A stretch of DNA of 64,000 nucleotides from Parelaphostrongylus tenuis (GCA_019055375.1 JAHQIW010005530.1:1-64000), one strand, 5' to 3'; positions 21,501-31,754 are shown, counted from the stretch's first letter. The notes: generated from the sequence alone by a model not told the origin. Numbers and translations are program-made.

Positions 21501-24500
21501 CTTTCCATATAAATTTTCGAGAAGTTGTTCATTGAGGAAATGTGTTTTCAAACTCTGCATTCAAACAAAATCGTCGAAAGAGATATAGAGAAAGAGTCAG
21601 AAATGCGTCGTTTTCCCAGTTATGTATCTTTAGCACTGAAAAGTATGGTTTTCTAAGAGAACTGGACGTTTTGTTCAGTAAAAATACGTCTATAGAAGTT
21701 TTTCCAGCGATAATCTACAATTTTCATATCGACAAAGTTCGCTTAGAATCAAGGTCACTACATAACACCAAAAAATCCGTGAGGTTGAATAACGCGGTTC
21801 GAAAGCAAAACGTGGTCTTTTCCCCATAAACTAAGCTCAGTTTCAATCGGCATTTCTCAAACTGTCGAGCGACTATAGGAAAAAAGATTAAGAAGAGAAA
21901 TTAGACATGTTATACTCGAAATGTCTTATGTTTTCACTGCTTCTTCGCATTGTTATTGATGTTTCGAATATCGCTAAGAGAATTGAGTGGCGAAAATTGG
22001 ATATATGTTCCTTTTTGGACGGATGCGGTTTTCTTGTTGAAACATAGTAAATTTTGACACTTGAAAGTTCTTTTTATTGAAACTACCGATATTTCCATTG
22101 TGTAGGCGTTAGTACAAATTTCTCGTCTCGTGCGGCGGCGTGAGTACTGTCCTCTGCAGAGGACACTTGGAAGTCAAGGAGTTAAACGAGCACAAGAAAG
22201 CAGAATATTTTGAAATATCAAGACAATAAGAAGGTTAAAGAGCAATTTTTATCATTGGTCACTTGTATGGTGGATATACTCCGATCTCCCATATGCTTGA
22301 AACCAGCAGATCTTCTCTCAATTACATTTTTTTGCAATCAATCACCAGGCGCCTTAGATAGCGTCTCAATCCGGTTACTACCAATTATGAGAGAGATTCG
22401 TCTCGACCACAATTCTCGACCTTTACGAAGATGACGAAATCCTCACGCAACAGCCGAGGGAACGTATGAAATGTTGGAATGCTTTTGTGGGAGATGAATT
22501 TGAGGAAACGAGTCGAATGCGAAAAGTGCTGTTGGATGCGGAGAGCAGAAGTGATGACCAGCTCGATAAAATAAGATTAGAAAGAGTGGACATTTGAGTA
22601 GGCTCACTTTCAAAAAATCGTGCAGGAATTTGAAATCCAATTAGAATCTTTTCAAGAAATAATCTGCCAGTCATGCACAATTATTCTCCCTCTGGGTATA
22701 TCAGAGCTGTGTTGACTTTCTTACCAGAAATCCACCTGTTAGCGAATGCTTATTTTGTTGGCTGGATACCGTGATTGTAGGCATTGATTTACTATGATGT
22801 GAATATCAAGTTAAAAATATTGACCTCTATCAGGTGTCGGTAGTGCAAATGGTTAAGCACGCACCCCGAAGAAGATAAATGCGGGTTCGAGTCCCGCCTG
22901 ACGTCAAACTTTTCCATATCATTCAACATGATTGGATATATCTGTGGTATTATACCACCCGCTAAAAAACGTTTAGTTTGAAAAGGATTCTTATTGACCC
23001 TTCTGCATCCTAAGGGGTTTTGCTGGTGGACTACAAAGCAATGATCACAACATATCTATGAAGAGGTCTTGAACTTAGACATACTATTCTAGGAGTTATT
23101 AATAATTCTGTTCAGAACTCAGAATCAGTTTTTGATCTGTTACGACCTTTCTCTCTATGCAGGTAGTAGTTCAGATGGAATCGTGTTCTAATTCGCAGGC
23201 GACTGAAGCGACAGAAGTGGTGGTGTTGGAGGAAGATGATCTTTCAGGTCGCATTACTGACGATCTAGCGTCATTCTTAGTGAAGTGCGTTTCAGTCGTA
23301 TCTCACATATATCCCTGTCTATTTCCAAATTCAAGCTCGCTAATTCTCTAAGTTTAAGATTCAATATGTAATTCGTTAGAAATGTGGATGAAATTTGCTA
23401 TGGGTTTTTAAATCCGCTTATCGAGGATTATATTGATTTCTGATGAGCAGTACTTCATCTGTAAACCCGCCTTGTCTAGATATGCTACTGGTTATCCGAA
23501 AGTCGCAAACTTCTTATTCTGGCACTTAAAAGTAGAGGCGGAGGCTACTCGTAAAACCGACGAAGCCTTGTCGATGGTGAGTTTCATTTAGTTTTACCGT
23601 TATTATTGTTATTATAATCACATAGCTTATAATGTTGAGCATATACGAAGCTTTGAACCTCGCGTGGGAGATGAACTACGGTTGCATCCTTTTTAGAGAA
23701 GCGGATTAATCGCTGAACTACTAGGACTCCTGTATTAGCATTACTATCAATATTAGTATTGCCGTTCCTCCCAAATAGTCTATCGCCTTATCGTGGCTTG
23801 AAAGTGTTCCTGGATGTCGGAATGCAAAGTACACGGGGGTTCAACTTCCCAACATGAAACCCAACCCAAACTGAGAAAGTATCCGACCTTTCCGCTCGGA
23901 AAGCCCAGCTAGGAGCAAACCGTACCGGAAATGACCGCCGTCTTGGTAGCTTCTAGTCGCAAGGTGATAATCTATCTGGTCCAAAAGGGCCGGCGATTGC
24001 TATAAGGGGTGACGACCTGAACAAGTCTCGGCTAGGCTTGCCTTAGGACTCCAGAGAGCAAAACAGCTAAACCAGCACATTCTCATGTGCTGGGGTCCGC
24101 AGAATTCGTGCAAATGGATCGTACAAACCTCCAAATACGTGGATGTATCTTGTTTCCAAGCGACAAGTTATGTGGGTTTAGGAATAAGTGCAAAGTCCAT
24201 TGATATTACTCATTTCTCTTTTCTTACTTTTGCACACCATGATTTCGTTTTGCCGTATTCCGAATGTCTTATTCGGTTCGAGTTCTTTTTCCTTCCAAAG
24301 AATAACCGTAAAATGTTCCTGTGTCATTATTTCTCACTTGTTTTTTCAACTATATTTCTCTCGAGTCCCTTATTGTAGTAGGAGCTTCCTTCTAAGGGTT
24401 TTGTTTACTTCAGTAAGTGTCTATTAAGGTTTACGAACGGCTTCTTCATCGCCTCCTCCATACATTGCACCGCGGTACGCCTGAAATGAAACATCAGGCA

Positions 24501-27500
24501 GAAAGTTTGAGAATGCAGAGGGTACGTGCAATTGTTTCCATTATTTCCATCCAGTTAAAAGCTTTTCTAATTTATTTCCTTCTTTCTAAGCCAAAACGCT
24601 GAGAAAAAATGCTGTTTTATTAGACAAGGTGGCAATTATTGCCGCTATTTTTTGTGAATTTTCGATTTTTATTGTTTTTTAACTGCACTGATGGATTTCG
24701 TGCACTACAACTTCCAGTCATCTATCATACGCCGAGAGTGCTTATCTTTTACGGACAGTACTTATCAGGTTACTATAATATACCGTTACTAATTGTATGT
24801 TTGTGATTGGAAATGCAACGAGAACAGGTTATCTACTAGTTGAGTACAAATTTACATGTTCCTATGCACCGATGACCGCGCCACGTTTGGGCTTCAGGGG
24901 CTTACTGTTTATGACTGCGCGCTTCAATACAAATTTGGTGGCTATCTGATAAACTCATTTGATTTTCTTATTTATTCACTTATTTGATTATTCTTGCAAC
25001 ATCTACGGCTAGCAGCTTTACAGCACTCGGCAAACAAATTATAATTATTAGCAGCACACAATTTGTGACAATTTCTCGCAACAGTATACTCACTCAACAT
25101 TCCGAAAGTAATCACGATGTCATTCACATCGTAGGAAAAGAAATTTTCTGATAACATCTTCATAACAAACAGCTCTTTGTTCATTGTTTATTAGGTCTGG
25201 GTTTTCCGTTACAAATGGCTTTACTAAAGTCATTTCCGTCTACTGTATCTCTTGGTAATCGCAACACCGGCATGGACTGCCAATATGCTTATCTTATCAC
25301 CCTTTGGGGACCATGAGAGTCTTTTCGATGTTCACCAGCGCGACGTTAAATCTCTAGTCAGGTGCTGGCGGCGTTGCGTCCTCGTGGGAAAGCAGGCAGA
25401 CAGGCAGACAGCCAGGCATGCATACAAACATAAGCAGATGCCGCCGCCTGATTGCCGTCGTAAACGACGGCGCGACGCCGCTTGTCTATCAAGGCTGGTC
25501 CTCAAACGGGATCCACGTAGATAATATACATCGACAAAAATACACGCGATCAATAATGTATTGACCAACTGAAAGATGTTTACATCTTTGATTTTAAACA
25601 TTTGCATATCTGTAGCAATTCGTCGAAGACCTGAAGGCTCTGATGAACGAGGCAAAAAGCAAGCACAATCGTCGTGATCTCCGTCAATCAGCACTTTGTA
25701 CTCTGTTGGCGAACGCACGACATATGAAGGAATTGCGCGGTCTGCATCTGCCCTTAGATCCAAGTGTGAGGCGAGTGTGGATAATTCATTTTACTCACTG
25801 ATTGAGGGAAAAGTAATCGATGTTCTTGAAGTATAGCAAAGAAAATATTTATTGTAGGCTTGCCAGTGTAATGCCAGACTCTGCAGTACTTTTCAATAGT
25901 GCGATGATGCCTGTTAAGCTCACATTTCGAACGATAACTGGCACAGATGCGAACAAAGAATACACACTCATCTTTAAGCAAGGCGATGATCTGAGGTCCG
26001 TCTTTTTAGTGAACATTCATCTTTATTCAAATTTTTCTTGGAATATCGCTTTGTTGAATTTGTGATGTGTGATGTGATCAAACTATAAAGTTCTTCCTCC
26101 ATAATTTTGTATCCAGATCAGTCGATTCATTTCAAGGCAAGATCAATTGGTCATACAGATGTTCCGTCTAATGGATAGCCTGTTCAAGAAAGACCAACTG
26201 GATTTGAAATTAACTCCATACGCTGTAAGTCGCAATGACATTTTGTTCCGCACGGATGATAAAAAGTCACTTAATAACCAAACTTGGTCATCTCTTGCTT
26301 TTTTTTGTGCAGAAAGAAAATATGAGACTTTCGACGATTGAAGTAAGTCAAGTAAAAGTACAAGTTTCTGAGGTGTTGTCGACTGGCGTAAACGAGGGAT
26401 TTGTGCAGTTCGTAAAAGCGAGGCCACTCCGCGAAATTATCAACACGTATAAGCGATATAACACAGACAGTATAAAGGTGATACTTTGTTATCTTTGAGA
26501 CGACCAGATTTTCCTTTCGCGCTGCTCATAGACCCTTCATTGGCTTGGTAATAACAGATATCTTTGCGTTTTCAGGAAGCGATGAAAGAAGCACGTCCGG
26601 ACGCGAATGGTCCTATGGGAATAGAAGCTGACGTAGTGGACAATTATGTACGCTCTTTAGCTGGGTGTGTTGAAGTGGTGATAATTCAAAAACTATCTCA
26701 TTTTTTTAGATCAACTCGTGAATTTATTACTGGTTATTTTTAATGTTGGAGTTTGTTCTTCCAGACATACTGGTGCTTTTTTGATATCTAATATCTTTGT
26801 TAGTAGAGGAGGCTCTATTGGAGTCTCAGTAGTTCTAATTTATTTCTCCTCTGTTATTTGCATAAGATAGAGCATGTGTAGCACGATTAGAGGTACTCTG
26901 CAACACATACGTGCTTATTGGTGCGATCCCACGTTCTGGGCTCACCAAGCATCCCAAGCCTGTGGTGTTGACAAAAAAAATGTACCACTCTTATCTGGCA
27001 TGATATGTCTGATATGTCTTTTATGACATCTCATTGACATAATATACAGAAAGTCAGTGGATGAACGAGTGCAGTTAACGCTAACAATGCTCGGTGAGGT
27101 CGATTTCGTGGTAGTTCTCTTGGCAATCACTCAACGCCGGATGCTTACTTTATTAGCATAAAACTTTGGGTACGACATGCCCACTATATTGGCCCTGCCT
27201 GGCTCGCGACGGACGAGAAGTCCATAGTGCCGAGCGGTCAATAATGCCGATCATCAGGAGAGCAGTTGCTGGTTCGATCTCCTCCCTCAACGCTCCATCG
27301 CAATCTTCTTGTGTTGCTCCTTGTTATTGTCGATTATTGTTGAAAGTTCTTCTATGGACGTGATCATAGCAGAAAGAACGCTCAGTTTTCCTGCATATTA
27401 CTTTTTAAACGATACGTAGATCGATGGGAAACAATGGAACCAACGCACATGTTCCGCAAGACTGACTCCATCCACTTCTGTGGAAGTTTATCTGAACAGT

Positions 27501-30500
27501 CTTTACTATAAGAAACTATGTTTTCGAATCCAGCTTTTATAACGTTTTCGGAACTAGTGCGAGAAAAATTGGATGCACGTTGTTCCTCCATAGATCTACG
27601 TTCCGTATCGAAAGTAGTAAATTTTTTAGCTGAGCATTTTTTTTGCTACAATAAATATGTCTGAAGAACCTTCGATACTAATCTTTTCTCTAGATACTTT
27701 ATTGATCTGTCTTCACAAAGTTTTTTTTCTTCCTTTCGCTGTGCGGATCGTAGTATACTTAGCATTCAATTTGTTTTTTCGTCTTCCCCTTGAACGTCGT
27801 AGAGTACTAGTTGAGCGAGTCTCCTTGCAGTCTCGAGGATTATCTGGCTGTGTCGTCCCGCAAGGCCTTGTTGCTGACCACCGGAGAAGGCTGGAGTGTG
27901 GAGCTCGTCTTCACGCGCGCCGCGACGAGCATCACATCCGCTCGGTCACGGCGCCCCACAATACTAATCGACACAAAAAATAAAGCCAAAAAGAGTGCTG
28001 CTAAACGTCGGTGTGGAGATCAAACCAGCAACATCTTTTCTGATGACCGGCATCACCAACCAGTCGGCACTACGGACGGCTTGCCGCGCGACGAGGCCGT
28101 ACGTCTGTTGTACCCAAAGTGTTAAGGTTACGCGCTTAGCTCCACTTCGTGATAGACATGTAGTGAGACTTGACCGTATTCATCCGTAGCATAGCTTAGC
28201 TGAGCTATGAGTAATCTTCTAGAAGGGATCACCCCTCTATCTAACTCAGGTTGATTTACCATGAACAGAGGTTTGCCACTGTTGGGCGGTAAATTAAATG
28301 TTATAGCGACTTATAGTGATCAGACTCTGTATTCATTCTTGTCGCATAACAGAGCTGTCCCATCAGTTATGCTCTCGCTACAGCCGTGAGCATCATATTT
28401 TACTTCCTTTACTGAGTTCCTGAAGAAGTCTGGGAATTAGTAGATGATCGAATGCTGTTGTATTGGAAGCATTCCTGATCGTTGAAATATAGGTCCGGAC
28501 TCCAAACTTGCCTAAGTGTGGCGAGTTACTTCTAGCATTATTTTGGTGTAAAGCACGATTTAATAATTGCATTGGTGCAAATCCTAAGTAGAAATCAGTC
28601 AGATCCCTAGTCATTGCAGCACTACACCTTGCATGTTCATTTTTTTCTGCTTTTTGGCAAGCACAGGGTGTAGGGTTTTTCACCTATTTTGCCGTGTTAG
28701 AAGTGTTTTTTGGTTTGCGTTGGTAAAAAACACGTACTTTTTTGCGATTAGTGAAAGTAACCGAGGAATCCAGACTTTCCAAAATTGTGACATCTGAGAT
28801 GTCACCCATCTGTTGCATCTACAGATCCAACAGCATGTGAATATCCTGCGCTAACTGCCAAATGCGTCTAGATGTTCATGGTCCTTTACATTTGGTCTAT
28901 CACTCAGTATATATGAACTCGCCATTCAGTAACTGCTTTCTCAAACTGCCGAATCGAATGTGAAGTATCCGAACTAGATCTCAAAGGCTACATTATCTAT
29001 CTGAATACGATCAGTACACACTACACATAGACGTTCCAGTTTTACCCTCGTTCTTCTACGAATTCCATGTTTCTTCCTGAAATCTCATTCTGTCTCAACT
29101 TGTTTCTCTTTTGTCTCATGCCTATTTTTCCCAATGTAGTTATGCAATTATGCATCTTATTAGGCTGTACGTTATTTTGGGAGAGTACAAAATGTTTCAT
29201 TTGTTAATTGATAATATTCCTTCCACATGTGTTTAAGCCGTCACACTGCGATCTCTACTGAACTCTGACGCAGTAAGGATTGAGTACTTCAATGATTCTG
29301 CGTTACGACCGTCGTGAACCATTGTCTAGTATTTGAATGTTGTGCAAAAGGATTCTGTATCGATACGGTTTTCTGTTTATCTAACTTTCTGTGTCAAAGT
29401 GAAACCGGAACTGTCAGTTAATTGGCCAGTTATAAGTCACAGACTATCTGGCCTTCGATAGCGCAAGGTGACGAAACATTCTTTTTTTGAGAATGAATAA
29501 TATTTATCGCTAAATCATGCATTTCCACTCATAGTAAATTTTCAATGAGTTTATAACACCATAGAAACATGTTTCATTCAGCTACTGTGTGATGTGTTAT
29601 GTTCTTGGCGTTGGTGATCGTCATTTGGACAATTTACTATTGTGCGAAAGTGGACGTTTATTCCACGTTGATTTGGATTTATACTTGGACGCGATCCGAA
29701 ACCATTACCTCCACCAATGAAATTGACAACTGAAATGCTGCAAGCAATGGGCGGAATCAAAAGGTTACTAATCTTGCATTCATTTTATGCATTTTGAAAC
29801 CACACTTATTGTGTTCATTACAGTAAATACTACAAATTGTATGGTGACATAATTCACCCTCATAAAATGTTGTTTTAGTCGCCAATTGATATCCATTAAT
29901 TGCACAGTCATTTTACAAAATCGATTAATGGGTTTCTTTTTCTTCGAAACTTATTATAAGTTTATTTCTCTAACTTTCATGTTATCTTTCAACAACGTAG
30001 CTAATTAGTAGTTGTCAATGAATCTTCCAATTATGAATTTTAAGTTCGAATTGAAGCCTTTTGTGGATTGCTAACTGGCTTCTAGCGATATCTAGCCCGC
30101 AATCTTAGATCCCCTATATGTTTCCTTAACAGTCACATACTCACTAACTGCACGGTTGCTGCCATGTTTATCATACCTTTTCTGTGGTTTACTTCCGCAA
30201 ACAGCTGCAACTGCCACAATCTTTGTTACAGCGGGAGAGGAAAGTGTGAGGAACACACAATTTTGGCAAATTAACTTCTCAGTAATAGATGAGTTCGTCA
30301 TCACAACTAAGAATTTCCTTGTTCAATTTTTAGTGGGAAATACTATTAAAATAGTTGGATGGGGAGGGCCGTAGCCGAGTGGTTGTGGTGCTCTTCGCGA
30401 AGCCGATCTTCACTCCCACATTCTCCGGACGTCAGCAACGAAAGTCCTTATGGAACATCGCGGTCTGGCCAACTTCGAGATTGCAAGGAGGAGAGCTCAG

Positions 30501-31048
30501 TATTCTACGACATTCAAGATTGAAGTGCTGATTCGCGCAGTGAGAAAATTATGGGAGGGATCAAATAAAGAGCTAAAGGGCCAATGCGATAGTTAACTTT
30601 GAGAATTAGGTTCGCAGATCATATTGCATGGCTGTAGTCAAATCACGTTACCAGTTTTAGCGATCATTTCCGACATTTTTGCATGCATTGTGACTCAGCC
30701 TATCGTATACTACGCCGACATGCAAATGTTATTTTGAATCTGTTCTCTCTTATGCTAGATGCTGGAATTCATAATATCTCAGAAGAGCGAGACAAAGCTG
30801 TTTTCAAGGTTAGTGAGCATTTATTTGTTTTTACAGGAAAGCTTTTATCCTTCTCATATATCGCGATTTGAGTCTTCAATAAGTCAGATTTTCCTAAGGT
30901 GGAAGAGCGTCTAAAACTTGATCTGAGTGACGAAGCATCTTCTATGCATATCTTTGGAGTGATCGAAACAAGCATGAACTTCCTCAGCATGAATGTTGGC
31001 ATTGTAATGGACGTGTTGCACGAATTGAGGCAAAATCTCAGCTGGTAG
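9600..31048 (+). CDS. vps-34: Class III phosphatidylinositol 3-kinase VPS34 (at least 20 exons)
   Basis: Makes PI3P on endosomes and autophagosome precursors with VPS15/Beclin partners. Exons seen: 9600-9668 ([12 protein letters not shown]), 14208-14336, 14650-14763, 15382-15480, 17653-17739, 17886-17990 (C2 region, ending DVVYYE), 19072-19266, 19374-19529 (DLVWKFRY), 19798-19906 (EDALELL), 19978-20104 (LVQALKYE), 23163-23284, 23480-23576 ([12 protein letters not shown]), 24429-24521, 25616-25770, 25858-25995 (FKQGDDLR), 26137-26224, 26373-26477, 26576-26664, 29582-29763 ([11 protein letters not shown] catalytic loop, then HVD activation segment), 30661-30808, 30899-31048. Most phases fit. 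The family-conserved segment after CDLTANLQ (KIGSLEG-like) was not found between 9669 and 14207, nor was a clear exon between 14337 and 14649. One-base indels near 19398, 19799 and 29673 break the frame. Intron 25771-25857 uses a GC donor. Confidence 0.95.
9712..9800 (+). repeat. Family E repeat fragment
   Basis: Begins TTTGAGGACCACCGTTGAAAGG and contains a GACGTCGCGCCG core and TTTTCCCACAAGA, as at 18786-18968 and on the opposite strand at 25290-25512. Confidence 0.55.
10182..10770 (+). mobile_element. Foldback mariner-derived element carrying a transposase N-terminus (copy 1)
   Basis: 589 bp flanked by TA. The two halves are inverted copies: the left end CATAAGTTTTGGCACTGGAG pairs with the complement of CTCTGGTGCCAAGTCTTATG, and the similarity continues inward. 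Around 10330-10480 it encodes a mariner-like start, [15 protein letters not shown], followed by RIGE, matching the helix-turn-helix N-terminus of mariner transposase; a stop and frameshifts follow. There is no catalytic domain. Related copies are at about 16370 and 41681. Confidence 0.8.
10933..11208 (+). repeat. tRNA-derived SINE, family A (diverged copy)
   Basis: tRNA-like head GCTCATGTGGGCAGTGGTTGGAG, B box GGTTCGATCTC near 10984, then the family body (TCACCAAG, GTCATTATAG, ATTCAATCACCTCAAACGAA) and the ending AGGGATTGTTCAACCTCGAGAG. Confidence 0.8.
11435..11732 (+). repeat. tRNA-derived SINE, family A (reference full-length copy)
   Basis: Begins GAGCGCATATGGCGCAGTGGT with an A-box match, has GGTCAATGGTTCGGTCTCGC as B box, a body with GTCTGGGAGGATAAGCAGCA and CAGCGGGAGGCC, and ends GATCAACGCCGAGAGCTTTA. 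AT-rich microsatellite sequence follows immediately. Reading frames across it on either strand are incidental. Confidence 0.9.
11811..12453 (+). repeat. Two tandem copies of a 320-323-bp unit
   Basis: Unit 1 11811-12133, unit 2 12134-12453, both starting ATACCTTTCCTTCGAGTGCT. A third truncated start occurs at 12454. The copies differ by three one-base length changes (GTAAAGG/GTAAGG, CTCTTG/CTCTG, GATTGC/GATGC) and one substitution (TATGCC/TATACC). The unit includes CCCGAGACACGTGTTTCGTC and has no coding signal I recognise. Confidence 0.95.
12466..12546. repeat. (TA)n microsatellite, interrupted
   Basis: About 80 nt of TA repeats with a few CA interruptions, directly after the tandem duplication. 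Confidence 0.95.
13475..13700. repeat. tRNA-like palindrome (family D)
   Basis: Left arm 13531-13599 and right arm 13618-13686 are 69-nt inverted copies with a single mismatched position, around an 18-nt spacer. Each arm holds a T-arm-like B box (GGGTTCGAATCCC on the right arm, its complement on the left) and ends in TTTTTGCACAGCACTCCA. Upstream is the family D tail, GTGGTATGATGTTATGATAT, in minus orientation. Confidence 0.92.
15600..16360 (-). mobile_element. mariner transposase remnant in a vps-34 intron
   Basis: Minus-strand translation across about 15620-16180 shows mariner catalytic-domain features: [25 protein letters not shown] (around 15930-16040) and then PVILLQD, the position of the second catalytic acidic residue. 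Frameshifts and stops split it. A family-like C-terminal stretch continues towards 15620. Non-functional copy within the intron after exon 15382-15480. Confidence 0.8.
16370..16933 (+). mobile_element. Foldback mariner-derived element (copy 2)
   Basis: Same architecture as 10182-10770: ATGGAGCTGTCGTGGGAACA near 16521 followed by a mariner helix-turn-helix-like reading (ISLLFMHEW), with the second half an inverted copy (TTGTTCTCACGACAGCTCCA near 16800). The outer ends are more decayed than in copy 1, so limits are approximate. Confidence 0.72.
16934..17650 (+). other. vps-34 intronic stretch without recognisable content
   Basis: AT-rich sequence between the foldback element and the exon at 17653; I see no repeat family or exon-like segment. 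Confidence 0.5.
18180..18610. other. vps-34 intronic stretch, unassigned
   Basis: An open minus-strand frame of about 134 codons exists here but resembles nothing I know and has no flanking splice or start support. Treated as intron. Confidence 0.4.
18786..18968 (+). repeat. Family E repeat with CTGTCTGCCTG core
   Basis: Starts TTTTGAAGACCAGCGTTGATAGGCAAGCGGCG, includes GGCTGTCTGCCTGCTTTCCCACAAGACGCGACG and ends near GATGTCAAGCGG. About 180 bp, GC-rich against its surroundings. Confidence 0.75.
20384..20862. repeat. Inverted pair of family D tRNA-like repeats
   Basis: Left arm 20384-20545 (minus) has TGATGTAGAGTGATGTGTCCAAACTTTTGCGTC, then the complement of a B box. Right arm 20688-20862 (plus) has GCTGGTTCGAGTCCC, then TTTTGCACATCACTCTACATCACTGGG and a GCGGTTAGATCAAAAGAATTCT end. 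The outer ends carry the family's small GCTTTTAGCGG-type hairpin. Confidence 0.8.
21085..21290 (+). repeat. Family G repeat with B-box-like motif
   Basis: CCGCTCGGCACCCTCGTCCATCAGGAAGAAGATAGCTGGTTCGATCTCCTTCCACGACGTTTCAT-type segment, shared with 27195-27310 and, on the other strand, 27995-28110. It may be tRNA-derived. Confidence 0.55.
21291..22830 (+). other. vps-34 intron interior, largely unassigned
   Basis: Contains a minus-strand family C tail at about 21925-21998 (complement of CTCAATTCTCTTAG). The rest shows no recognisable exon or repeat. Confidence 0.45.
22833..22990 (+). repeat. Single family D tRNA-like repeat
   Basis: GTGTCGGTAGTGCAAATGGTTAAG (A box), GCGGGTTCGAGTCCCGCCTGACG (B box), then TTTTCCATATCATTCAACATG, GTGGTATTATACCAC and CCGCTAAAAAACG. 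The last two show the family's 3' hairpins clearly. Cloverleaf pairing is too poor for a working tRNA. Confidence 0.75.
23760..24090. repeat. GC-richer unassigned insertion in a vps-34 intron
   Basis: Base composition and style differ from the flanking intron (for example CCTTTCCGCTCGGAAAGCCC, which can pair as a hairpin). It may be the 5' part of a retroelement but I cannot name the family. Confidence 0.4.
25290..25512 (-). repeat. Family E repeat (minus copy)
   Basis: The complement starts TTTGAGGACCAGCCTTGATAGACAAGCGGCG and contains GGCTGTCTGCCTGTCTGCCTGCTTTCCCAC, matching 18786-18968. The core is an expanded CTGTCTGC microsatellite. Confidence 0.75.
25768..25776 (+). other. GC-AG splice donor in vps-34
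   Basis: The exon ends GTGTGAG at 25770 and the intron opens GCGAGT. Using it keeps phase 2 into the next exon and gives [13 protein letters not shown], the same length as the family. The GT four bases downstream would add a residue and break the phase. Confidence 0.7.
26869..26965 (+). repeat. tRNA-derived SINE, family A (5' fragment)
   Basis: GAGCATGTGTAGCACGATTAGAGGTACTCTGC head, TGCGATCCCACG at the B box, GGGCTCACCAAGCATCCC body; the rest has decayed. Confidence 0.65.
27195..28110. repeat. Family G repeats in a vps-34 intron
   Basis: 27195-27310 (plus): CCGATCATCAGGAGAGCAGTTGCTGGTTCGATCTCC. 27995-28110 (minus): GGAGATCAAACCAGCAAC and GATGACCGGCATCA. The sequence between is not part of the family, apart from the 27815-27975 segment shared with the first 200 nt. 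Confidence 0.5.
30361..30530 (+). repeat. tRNA-like SINE, family B
   Basis: Leu/Ser-type head GGCCGTAGCCGAGTGGTTGTGGTGCTC, then a body ending TCGAGATTGCAAGGAGGAGAGCTCAG and TATTCTACGACATTCAAGAT. Related copies at about 47020, 48768 and 58548. In the last vps-34 intron but one. Confidence 0.75.
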
Positions 31049-31138
31049 TCAGCACTGCTGAAACGGTACTTTCCGAACTCCATCAAATAGATGTGTTTCG
31101 AATATAATGACTATGCGTGCGAATATCAATTATTTCAG

Positions 31139-31671
31139 GGAATCAAGTCGCAAGCTTTCTCCACCGTTTGTGGAAAACAAAGGGTTTTGTCGTCTAAGTG
31201 ACCATTGTCGACTGAATCCGATGACCGAATTGTCAAAGCATCTATCCAGGGTATGATGTGTAATCAAGATTGACAGATTTTTAGCTTGGCTAGTTGGGTT
31301 ACTATCTGATGGGCCTCTTTGAGAACGATAACCAGTGCAAGCCTCTGCGGTAATGAAATGCTCATTTGATTGTTTATACATTGAAGACGTAATTAGTTGT
31401 ACTGCGCTGTCGGTGTTTTGTACCTTTCTGCTATACAATTGTACATGGATAATTAATTACATTTTCTTGATTTGCTTTCGTGCCTTCTATACACCAAAGA
31501 TCGCTAATGAAGTGTATTCCATAAATATATGTAGAACACATCTGAACTTTTTGCATTTATATTAATGAATCTCAACAGTCACATTCTCTTAGTCTCCGCA
31601 ATAAACCAGAATCGGCTCATCTGCGTTTCATGAAGATAGATTCGATTGAGAGTAGATCGGCTTGTGAATAA
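31139..31671 (+). CDS. Candidate alternative 3' exons of vps-34 (or an unnamed downstream gene)
   Basis: Exon 31139-31250 is bounded by TATTTCAG and GTATGA and is open for 37 codons (starts ESSRKLSPPFVENKGF). Exon 31579-31671 follows CAACAG and ends in TAA (30 codons, starts SHSLSLRNKPESAH). Phases fit if the terminal vps-34 exon is spliced at AGCTG|GTAGTC (31045), inside its own stop region: TG+G rebuilds the Trp codon, replacing the stop with a 67-residue tail. The human protein ends at that Trp region, so the standard stop is the default. Just downstream (31706-31754) a short acidic frame ending NDEQ-stop is also open. No homologue recognised. Confidence 0.4.
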
Positions 31672-31754
31672 GTTGTTTGTTCTGATGTCGTACAACGTGA
31701 ACTGAGAGCGAAACAATGAGGTAGATGAAGAATATGACCTGGACGAGAATGATG

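Larger units (their letters stand above)
26665..29581 (+). other. Long vps-34 intron before the catalytic-loop exon
   Basis: Holds a truncated SINE A (26869-26965), family G copies (27195-27310 plus, 27995-28110 minus) and a segment at 27815-27975 resembling the first 200 nt of the window (ATCAC..CGCTCGGTCACGGCGCCCCA). 28200-29570 shows nothing recognisable. Confidence 0.5.

Noticed and set aside
22836..22908. Possible functional tRNA gene
   Set aside because: A and B boxes are present, but acceptor and anticodon stems pair poorly and the sequence is one of several dispersed copies with a shared non-tRNA tail.
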